A DNA stretch of 64,000 bases from Cocos nucifera (lineage: Eukaryota; Streptophyta; Magnoliopsida; Arecales; Arecaceae): contig QRFJ01004886.1 in the NCBI GenBank assembly GCA_006176705.1, positions 18,069-82,068 of the forward strand. Reading direction: 5' to 3'. The notes beneath the pieces were generated by a model. It was not told the origin of the DNA. It made no database searches and saw nothing but the letters and a program-made list of their open reading frames with translations. The stretch's first letter is position 1. Each line of letters begins with the position of its first letter. This document shows, piece by piece, positions 55,561 to 64,000 of the stretch. The position numbers were made by a program, and so were the translations under genes.

Positions 55561-56950
55561 TATCTCTCATCACTACTAAAGCTCTCTTGAAAATCTTCAA
55601 GCTTTTCACTCCTAGCCTGGCTACTAAAAGCATAATCCTGCTCCTCCAAGTAGCCTAAAGAAATCAGATTTTTCTTCAACTCTAGTAAATGCATGACATT
55701 AGATAATGTACGAATGATCCCATCATACATCCTCATCCTAATAGTGCCAACTCTAGCTACTTTGCATGGGTGATCATCTCCAAGGCTAACACTTCCACCA
55801 TCAGTCTTCTAGTTGGTAGCGAGCCATTCCCGATGAGAAGTATAGTAGTGTGAGCATGCTGAATCAAATGTCCATGAAGTATTGCACTCTGTGGACTGAT
55901 CTGATACAACTAGCAGATCTTCTCCACTGCTCACCAAAGCTGTATCATCACTCTTACTAGCCTTTCCTTTTTTTGACTTTAAGAGGGGATAATTTTTCAA
56001 GTGTCCAGGCTAATGATACTTATAGCATTTAAATACCTTCTTTTAATCCTGAAATTTTGATCTGCCCTTGGATTTCTCCTTTGCCTTCTCAGTTGATCTT
56101 TCCTGCCTTTCATTTATTTATAGCCAAGACCTCAGACTTAGGGTCTTTCTTGCAGATCTTTTTTCTTTTCTCGTTTGATTCAAGCACACCAACAATCTCT
56201 TCATAGTTTATGATCTCCTTTCCATAAACTAAGGTTGTTATGAGACCATCATAAAAACTTGGAAGAGAAATAGTAATAATAGTGCCCAATCTTCCTCATC
56301 AATCTTCACATCCAAGTTCATCACCTCATAACACACCTGATTGAACTTCTGGATATGTGCAATAAAATCTCCACCTTCGGACATCCTCAGACTATAAAGC
56401 TACTTTTTCAACTATAGCTTATTAGTCATGCTCATTTTCATGTATGCATTGTCCAGTCTTGTCTAAAGCTCTTTTGCCATAGTCTCAATGCAAATCCTAG
56501 GCAGCACTTGATCGGCCAAGCACATTCTGATTGTACTAAAAGTAATCTCCTCCAACTCTTTCCAATCCTCAATACTGATCTTTTTTGGTCTCTCTCTTAC
56601 CAAGATCTTGTAGATCCTCTATTGAACCAACAAGTCCTTTATCCTTTGCTATCATAGGATAAAGTTTTTCTTACTATCAAATTTCTCAAATCTACCTTGA
56701 ATTTGCTTGATCTCATGACTATGATCAAGCCAAGAGCAAAACTCTAACACCCTTCTACGATCACACACCAACAAAACAATCCTTCAAACAAGATCTATAT
56801 GCTTTAAGATTCTCATTCCAACCTTCTAATTCACCTCTCCTCCATGTAAGAACTCTCCACCATAATTAAGAGATAACTATGAAGAAAATAAGAATATTTT
56901 AGGATAAAATTTAGATCTTGAATGTAGAAACCCTAGGTATCTTTCTTTCT
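55561..56950 (-). pseudogene. copia gag and protease (element C)
   Basis: Protease in the frame 55809-56000: NTSWTFDSACSHYYTSHREW, where Asp-Ser-Ala-Cys replaces the active Asp-Ser-Gly-Ala. Just upstream, a zinc-knuckle remnant (CYKYH.PGHLKNYP near 56035-55985) is readable with substitutions. Gag text in short pieces follows to the right up to about 56940, including a leucine-rich stretch near 56480-56400. The starting ATG would be near 56940. No ORF longer than about 60 aa remains. Confidence 0.7.
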
Positions 56951-56961
56951 TCCATGTAACA

Positions 56962-56975
56962 CCACTCTGATACCA
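56962..56975 (-). other. Primer binding site of copia C
   Basis: TGGTATCAGAGTGG on the minus strand, initiator tRNA-Met type, directly after the LTR end. Confidence 0.9.
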
Positions 56976-56977
56976 GA

Positions 56978-57602
56978 AGTTGAAAATACATCCATCTCAC
57001 AGACCAGCATGGCACTTGATGATTAGCCAACAACAAGAAAAGAACTCCTAGAATTAATGTAGAAGCACGATCAATGGATTCAAGAGAAAGGGAGTAGAAG
57101 AAATTTTAGTGGGAGAAAGGAGCTTTTATTGCAATGAATTCAATATTACATAAACCTTGACTTATATTTCGTATATATACTATACAATAGGGTCAAGCTC
57201 CAAGCTTAAAGAAAAACTCTCTAAATCCAAATAGACCCATGCATAAAACTAATCCTGCATCATTGAGCTAACCCAGTCTCAGACTGAGCTGGCTAACCTA
57301 TGACTAGGTCGGCTCATAAAATCTCTGAGTCAACTAACCTGTGTGCTTGCTAGCAGTCCCGAAAATACTACTCTCTATTTGGATTTTCTTTGAGAGATAG
57401 CCAACTTAGTCCTGGACTAAGCCACCCCACCTTCCAACTTAGCTGATTCTGTCTTAGGATAAGCTCGGCTAAGTTTCTAAAGCTTTGCTATCTAGGCTGA
57501 TTTCTTTTCTTGAACTTGTTCCCATCTTTCCATGATCTTTCTTTCCATGTTTCAAAGACATGGGATCACCACACCTGAGCTCACAGGCTTGCAGTAGTTT
57601 CA
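56978..57602 (-). repeat. 5' LTR of copia C
   Basis: About 625 bp. On the minus strand it starts TGAAACTACTGCAAGCC at 57602 and ends close to the primer site. TATATATACGAAATATAAG at about 57180-57162 (-) is a likely promoter. Its outer edge meets an L1 LTR fragment in the middle of that LTR, so C inserted into the L1 LTR. Confidence 0.75.
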
Positions 57603-58700
57603 CTGTAGGAGTAGGATGAATACTTAGATGAAATCTAGTGATCTTGATAGATAAGGTATAGTTCTATCATGAGGCTGAGTTCAGAAGACCATGGCCATAG
57701 TAGTGTGAATGATGGAAAGAAGTTTTTCTAAGATTTTTAGCATATGAACTAAGATTGAATATTACATGATAAGCGATGAGGTTTGATGAGTTTTATCTAT
57801 GACCTCCATCTTGTTAGTACTCATGATAGAAGAATTGGATCACATGGTAACTGCACCTAGAGGTTCATTATTCAATTTTATTGGATTGCCATTACATATT
57901 GCTAGGTGTCACTAGTAGATTGTAAGATCAATAAGAATTATTTTGATGATCAAGTAAATCTTAATTGGATGAATTGAAAGAGTTTCAATCCATTGAAAGA
58001 TGTTTCAATGGTATTGATGATGGAGATCACAATATATCTTACAATGAGACATAATTGAATCTATCGGATCACACAAACAAGGAATTTGGTCTAGGATTGA
58101 TCAATTGGGCTTATGAAGTCCCAATTAGGTTTGGATTTGGTGAAATCCAGTTGGGTTTAGGAAACCATGCTAGCACATGGTTAAACCCAATTCCTCTTAG
58201 ACTTGGGTTCCCTATTTGATAAGGTTTTGACCAAGTCAAATTGCATGCACATTTGGATAAGGATGAGTCATGCTTGACTTATTAGACGTGGAATACATTG
58301 TAAGAAAGAAGCCTCATTGGGCATGGACTCTTGGAGAGAAAGAGGTGCCAATTATTAGTGCCCCATCTCAATTAACATGAGAGAAAGGAGAGGGGGCGTG
58401 TGCCCCCTTTTGGATAAGATCCAGGGGTGCACGCCCATTGGATAAGAAGCCTTGGCATCTAGGGTTTTTATTATGTAGGGTGTGGTTTTTGTCTTCATGC
58501 AAAAAACTAGAAGAGGTGGCACCCCAATTATAAGAAGCAGAGTCCTTTTGCTTTAGTTCTTTGACCAGCAGTCAAAGGCTTAAAGCCCTAGGACTCTTCT
58601 TTCTCTTGTTTAAAATATAAGATCTCTTAAATCATGGGCGCTTATGAGATAAGGACTGAAACTAAAGGAACTTTTTGATTAGCCAGATCGGATTGGATCT
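57603..58700 (+). mobile_element. Copia L1 LTR fragment, plus strand
   Basis: It starts CTGTAGGAGTAGGATG at 57603, matching 4099 in element D's LTR, and follows it through CATGGCCATAG and the TTGGATTGCCATTACATATTG blocks to GGTGGCACCCC near 58515. It ends around 58700 against the end of an LTR on the other strand. No coding sequence. Confidence 0.7.
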
Positions 58701-60949
58701 GATGTAGTGGAATTTTGAAATTTTTGAATCCAATCTAGCATAAACTTCACAAATCAAATAGATAGATCTAGATATAATGGCAGAGGCATGCATAGGATAT
58801 TAAAAATAACACCTGGTACTGGTCGACAAATTTCCTGCTTCGATGATCTAAATCCAATGCCAAGGTTTGCCTTCAAGCCGTGCACGCACTCAGCCTTTAT
58901 TGGTATCCACTCGGGTTAGATCTAGACAACTTCTCCTTGTAGAATCTAATTTCAAAAAATCAAATTTGGATCTCCTTCTTCTAGCATCGATCAAATCGTC
59001 GGTAGCACTTCGATCGACAAATAATCGAAAGATCTCCTTCTTCTACTTGTGCGGATAGCACTTCGACTCTCGAATGCTCGATCGGCCCAACACTTGGGCA
59101 TGGGAGAGAGAGGGAGAGACAAGATCTAAAGAGGAGGGAGGAGGCAAGGAGATGGTGGAGTAGGGCTTCGCACTTGGTCACTCGAATGGCCAAATCCTTT
59201 GGTCTAGTTTCTTATTTATGGAAAATAGGAGACCTAGAGTCCCAGGGCTTTAAGACTCTGACTGAATCAAAGTCCTTAAAGCAGAAGGACTCCTTATCAT
59301 AATGTGGCACCCCTTCTCCATTTACGTGACATTTTGTCACACAAAACTTACATCTAGCATGCGCCACCTTATCCAGATAAGGTGGTTGGCACCCCAGATA
59401 ATCTCTCCAATGAGTTTGTTTTAATTTAAATGCTTTTGACTTGTTCAAATGGTGTTTAAATGAAAACAAACTCAAAATCCCTTTTCCCCTTATATCATGT
59501 GGGTGCATGATAGGAAAGAAGTGGGAATGCGCCCCTAAGGTTCTCTCTCTAGAAAAGACAGTGCACGCCCCCAAGGAGAAAAATAGGGGGCATGCACTCC
59601 TTTTTCTTCTGCATAAGACCTAGTCAACAAGGGGGAGGCACCAACCAACACTTGGTGCCCCCTCATGCTAATCCCCTTAAGACATTAGGATAAAGTCCTA
59701 ATCTAATTAGGACAAGCTCAAAGGAGGGTTTCTGGAGAAGCCAAATTCAATCTGCTTGAGTCCAAACTAATCAAAAAATCCAATGCAGTTAGGTTCAATC
59801 GTATGCTAGCATGATTTTCTTAAGCCTAATTGGATCAAATCCAAAATCAATCTGACTATGTGAGTTCAGTTGAAAACATCCAGAGCCAAACTCTTGTTTG
59901 TGTGATCCCATAGGTTCAATTCTATATGGTAATGGAATATGTCATGTGATCTCCATCATCGACATCATCGAAATACCTATCGATGGACTAGAAACTTTTT
60001 TTGATTTATCCAATTAGAATTATCGACCAATCAAGATAATTTTAATTGATTCCATAATCCACCAGTGAACACCTAGCAGTATATAGTGGCAATCAATCAG
60101 AACTGAATAGGAATCTCTCGGTGCAGCTATCGTGTGATTTGGTTCTTCAATCATGAGTCTTGAGAGGATCTAGGTTGAAGTTGACTCGTCAAACCCAATA
60201 CCTATCATATGATTGAATCACTCAATTCGAGTCCGATGTGAACCCTAATAGAAACTTCTTTCTATTATTTCACACTGCCATGGCTATGGGCTTTAGGATT
60301 CAATCTCTTGATCACCATAAGACTACTCTTCCTCTACCGAGATTGATAGATCCTATCTTGATGCGATCCAATTCCTACAATGAACATGCTATAACCAACA
60401 TACATCTCAGGATTCTAAATGGCTAGGAGATCAAGTTATGGTGTAGTCAAACTATAACTCCCTCAAGGTGAACTATCGATGCACCTTTGGTCAAAGATCC
60501 AAATACACAACTACAACAATGAGCAAGTCATCGATGAGAAGGTAGACTTCCTTATGATTACTCAAAGTTGATCATACTCAGTACGTTTATTCATAACAAG
60601 CACCTATACTCTTGCTCCGGTATCTCCTCACTATAGATTCAAGATTCATCTATCTTAAGAAAGTGATCATATACCAATCTTCCAGATCGATCACCATCCT
60701 CATGATGATCCTACGATCAAAACTAGTTTATGAGTTAATTATGACAACACATGCCTCAAATTCTCAACACTTAAGAATACGTGTTATCATACCCGTTAAC
60801 TCAATGGATAAATCACATACACAAAATACATAGATATGATTAAAATAATTAATCCAAAATTATTTTTTAATAAGTCAAAATTATAAATTATGCTCTTAGA
60901 AAGTATTACAAGTGTCGGCCAATCTGGCTTCTAGGGCATAAATCTAACA
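58701..60949 (-). repeat. 3' LTR of copia element E (L1 family), minus strand
   Basis: It starts TGTTAGATTTATGCCC (minus) at 60949, next to a decayed polypurine tract, and runs leftwards about 2.25 kb; the left limit is approximate. The TATA equivalent at 59213-59220 reads CATAAATA. Shared landmarks with the neighbouring LTR include GGTATCCACTCGGGTT (58903 and 61399) and the CCATGGC.ATGG block. Confidence 0.8.
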
Positions 60950-61135
60950 AACATCTACTTGACCTAAAGTCAATTGGGTACAAATCTAAGTTCCATCTTC
61001 TTAAGGTGGGACTTTTGTTGGCTTAAAGGCTTCAGATTCCATAATGCTAACTCTCTTCACCTTGACGTATCTTCTTGACACAAATGAAAACTTGAGTGCT
61101 TGATCTAAACTCTAGAACTATGTTTAGACCAGTAT
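60950..61135 (-). pseudogene. copia element E, 3' end of pol (scrap)
   Basis: About 185 bp aligning with 63428-63600, the region between RNase H and the polypurine tract of element F (text around GCCTTTAAGCC, then AAGATGG and ACTTAG.TTT..ACCCAATTG). Only the last few dozen codons of pol are represented. It is flanked on both sides by L1 LTRs, so the rest of E was lost or displaced by F. Confidence 0.7.
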
Positions 61136-63427
61136 TGAAGGGAAATCCTGATTTCCGGTCCAGGTTCGTTCAGATCTGATCAGATCAAGAGATATATTTC
61201 AAAAAAAATTTTCTTGATCCCAATCAGATCTTGATATGTTTCAGATCTGATTCTTATTATTTTAATAAAATAAAATTAAAAGATAAATTAAATCAAATTT
61301 AATTTACCTGATCTGGGTAATCCTATTACCCTGTTGATGATCCTGTTTGCAGCGGAAGGTTCTGGATCTTAGCCACGCAAGCGCCTGGCCTCTACCGGTA
61401 TCCACTCGGGTTGGATCTGGAGATCCTCTTCTTCTCTATCACACCTCCAAAAATTAGATCTGGATCTGATCTGGAGGATCTTCAAAACTCTTTTGAAGAT
61501 GAGCAGTCGTCCTTTGCAGCAGCGCAGCCTTCTTATTTTTGATCGCCTTTCTTTGATCTGAATCGCACCAACCAAGGTCCAAAACTCCTTTTGGACGTGG
61601 AGAGCAAGGGGAGAAGAGACTATGGCATGGAGAAGGAGGGGAGAGGCAGCCTTGGGGCATGGAGAAACTATGATCTCATCATATCTCTATATCTCATACA
61701 ATCTGAGTTGGGCGTACAGGGTCTTATTTATAGACTAGCTGTGATCCAACTCCTCTTCTTCCCAACCAATCACAACCCTTTGTGAAATCAGATCTAAATC
61801 TGATTGGTGGGAATAGAGTCCCCTGGATTCCTCCTTAGAGGGTGCCTAAGACCAGTCAAAGTTGGTTCTTAGAAGAACTCTAATTGGAATCCAAAAAGGA
61901 GATGGAGTCCTTGTCCAACAAGGACTCCTAGGCGCCTCCAACTTGGGCACACGCCTAGGGTGGCGTGCGCCCTTCTCCTTGCCAGGTTCTGGCAGGGGGA
62001 CAGGCCCCCACCAGCTCTCCAATAGGTGCATGACATGTGGTCAAAAGTCAAAGTGTCAATGGTCAACGTTTGACCAGTCAAAGGTAGACTTTTGACCAAA
62101 GTCAAAGAACAAGAAATGGCAGGTGACCAAAAATGGCAGGTAGTGTCTTACAAATAAGACAACCTTTTCTGACTTGGACAACCTCCTATCAGACCATATG
62201 AAGGCCTCTGTTTGAGCACAAACTCCTTTGGCTCAGACAGGACAACTTATTTATGATAGCAAAAGAAGAACGTTAGGTTCAATCGAGTGCTAGCACGATT
62301 TCCTTGAACCTAATTGAATCTCATTCAGATCAATTGAACTAGATCAGTTCAATTGATGATCACCAGATTCAAACCCTTGTTTGTGTGACCCAGTTAGGTT
62401 CAGTTCTGTATGGTAATGGGATATGTCATGATCTCTATCATCGACATCATCGAAACTCCTTTCGATGGATCAGAACTCTTCTGATTCGAACAGCTAGAAT
62501 GATCGATCATCTAAATCATTCTAATTGCTCCCAAAATCCACCAGTGACACCTAGCAGTATATGGTGGCAACCCATCAGAGCTGAATGCGAACCTCTTGGT
62601 GCAGCTACCTGTGTGATTCAGTTCTTCTATCTTGAGCCCCGATCAGATTAGGGTTAAGGTGAACTCGTCAAACCCTAGTCTCTGTCATATGATGTAATCA
62701 TTCGATTCGAGTCCAATGTGAAAATCTAAATAGAAACTCTTTCTATTATTTCACTCTACCATGGCCATGGATTTCTGGACTTGATTCTCATGATCATCAT
62801 AGGGCTACTCCTCTACCACCGAGGTAGATAGATTCCATCTTGATGCAATCCAGTTCCTACAATGAACATGTCATAGCCAACATACACCTCAGGGTTCCAT
62901 ATGGCTAGGAGACCGAGTAATGGTGTAGTCAAACTATAACACCCTCAAGGTGAACTGCCGATGCATCTCAGGTCAAAGAACCAGACACACTACTGCAGCA
63001 TCGAGTCAGTCATTGACGAGAAGGTAGACTCCCTAATGACTACTCGAGGTGGTCACGCTCAGTGCCCTCGTTCTCTAACGAGTACCTGTACTCTCGCTCC
63101 GGTGTCTCCACACCGTAGACTCAAGACTCATCTACTAAAGAGAAGCGATTGTACACCAACCTTCCGGATCAATCACCATCCTCGTGATGATCCTATGGTC
63201 AGGAGCAATTTATGAGTTAATAATGATTATTCATGTCTTAAATTTTCAACTCTTGAAAATATGAATTATCATTACCATTAACTCAAAGGATGTATCACAG
63301 ACACTAAATACACATATGTGATAGAAAATAACCCATTTATTGATTTTAGTCAAAATTATAATTTTGCCCCTAGAAGTGTATTACAAGTGTCAGCCAATTC
63401 TGGCTTCTAGGGCACATATATCTAACA
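61136..63427 (-). repeat. 3' LTR of copia element F (L1 family), minus strand
   Basis: Complete LTR of 2292 bp: TGTTAGATATATGTG start at 63427 beside the polypurine tract, and end TTTCCCTTCA at 61136. Its ORFs (for example 61454-61660 and 61862-62095) have no recognisable product. Confidence 0.87.
61725..61732 (-). promoter_or_regulatory. TATA box of copia F LTR
   Basis: TATAAATA on the minus strand, the best preserved version of the core promoter seen as TATTTAAA at 5228 (+) and CATAAATA at 59213 (-). Confidence 0.6.
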
Positions 63428-63442
63428 ATCTCCCACTTGTCC
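63428..63442 (-). other. Polypurine tract of copia F
   Basis: GGACAAGTGGGAGAT on the minus strand, directly next to the LTR start, the same as in element H (27719-27731). Confidence 0.85.
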
Positions 63443-64000
63443 TAAAGCCAATTGGCTACAAGTCTAAGTCCCATCTTCTCAAGGTGGGCTTCGATCTTCT
63501 GCTGGCCCAACGGCTTTGTAAGTGGGTCTGCCACATTATCTGTGGAGTTGACTCTCTTGACCTCGACGTAACCCTTCTCGAGGTAATCGTGGATGAGGTG
63601 GTATCAGTTTGCTTGGAACTCTTCCAGCTGACAGCTTCCACCATTGCACACAAACAGACTCCCAGATGTCGACTTTCGATCATCTATATCGGACATGAAA
63701 TCCGAGTCTGTGTATCCCTGGACTTGGAGTTCTCCATTACCAAAGACCAACATCATATCCTTAGTTCTTCTCAAGTACTTAAGGATACATTTCACAGAAG
63801 TCCAGTGTTCTTCACCTGGATTTGACTGATATCTGCTTGTGACACTCACAGCATGGGCTATATCAGGTCGTGTACATAGCATGGCATACATGAGGCTCCC
63901 TATTGCAGAAGCATAAGGGATCTTGCTCATGCGTTCTATTTCCTCAGGTGTGCTGGGGCACATCTTCTTGGAAAGATGAATACCATGTCTGAAGGGTATT
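63443..64000 (-). pseudogene. pol: copia RNase H region of element F, internally deleted, runs off the window
   Basis: The frame 63604-63963 begins with the RT/RNase H connector MCPSTPEEIERMSKIPYASA, then LMYAMLCTRPDIAHAVSVTS, CILKYLRRTKDMM and GYTDSDFMSDIDDRKSTSG (first catalytic Asp). After GGAVSWKSSKQ (in another frame) the text jumps to the YHLIHDYLEKGYVEV region. The block with the catalytic Glu and second Asp, present in element H at 27368-27500, is missing, an in-place deletion of roughly 75 codons. The pol end NVADPLTKPLGQQ lies near 63530-63495. Otherwise this is the least decayed copia protein in the window. Confidence 0.85.

Larger units (their letters stand above)
53086..57602 (-). 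mobile_element. Ty1/copia element C (Tork-like), 3' truncated
   Basis: Minus-strand copia element with 5' LTR 56978-57602, primer site 56962-56975, gag, protease, integrase, RT and the first part of RNase H. It stops near 53086 in RNase H, where gypsy A's LTR begins; 3' LTR absent. Different from D/H: short LTR of about 625 bp and a Tnt1/Tork-like integrase. Confidence 0.87.

Noticed and set aside
61846..62105. Three overlapping ORFs in the F LTR, some Pro/Arg-rich
   Set aside because: Inside an LTR with defined TG/CA ends; both strands open; no similarity to known domains.

Overview
This window is plant nuclear DNA consisting almost entirely of dead LTR retrotransposons. I found no intact host gene, rRNA, tRNA or CRISPR array. 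The evidence for a plant is: Ty1/copia elements primed by initiator tRNA-Met (TGGTATCAGAGC-type sites just after the LTRs), Ty3/gypsy elements of the Tat type (long inter-domain spacers, a TTGGCGC-type primer site, and an antisense ORF resembling the plant 'putative gypsy type transposon' family), and LTRs of 1.3-2.5 kb. The copia proteins look Angela/Tork-like, and AT-rich stacks like this fit a monocot, possibly a palm; the species is a guess.

Layout. 1-104: edge of a copia LTR (-). 105-2515: Tat gypsy remnant (+). 2516-3535: old copia LTR (+). 3536-about 9985: copia element D (+) with a 2.27 kb LTR, primer site, gag and truncated pol. About 9985-12433: gypsy element A (-). 12434-16475: gypsy element B (+), cut off inside reverse transcriptase. 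16476-18284: sequence I cannot classify. 18285-20005: copia leader and LTR fragments. 20006-28663: copia element H (+), the most complete copia copy, with an assembly gap in its 5' LTR. 28664-29084: copia LTR scrap (-). 29085-31319: gypsy G2 (-). 31320-32086: dispersed repeat X plus a copia leader scrap. 32087-43920: second copy of 4718-16475 (D', A', first half of B'). B' then continues to its 3' LTR, ending at 50319. 50320-53085: rest of A (-). 53086-57602: copia element C (-). 57603-64000: a stack of three related copia LTRs and the ends of elements E and F (-).

How it fits together. Element B (10.4 kb) sits inside the gag of element A; the two halves of A flank it, with a recognisable 5-bp target duplication (GTCAC/ATCAC). 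B carries an antisense coiled-coil gene between pol and its 3' LTR, but its integrase region has been replaced by repeat X. The main structural surprise is the 11.8 kb direct duplication (4718-16475 and 32087-43920). Its ends fall in the middle of an LTR and the middle of an RT gene. Two internal patches differ mainly by small indels while their surroundings are about 99.7-99.8% identical. This looks more like assembly or haplotype duplication with uneven polishing than transposition, but a real segmental duplication is not excluded. Every coding region is disabled by stops, frameshifts or deletions. I found no convincing new gene system; the antisense ORF, repeat X, the leader hairpins and the unclassified 1.8 kb block are the best leads.
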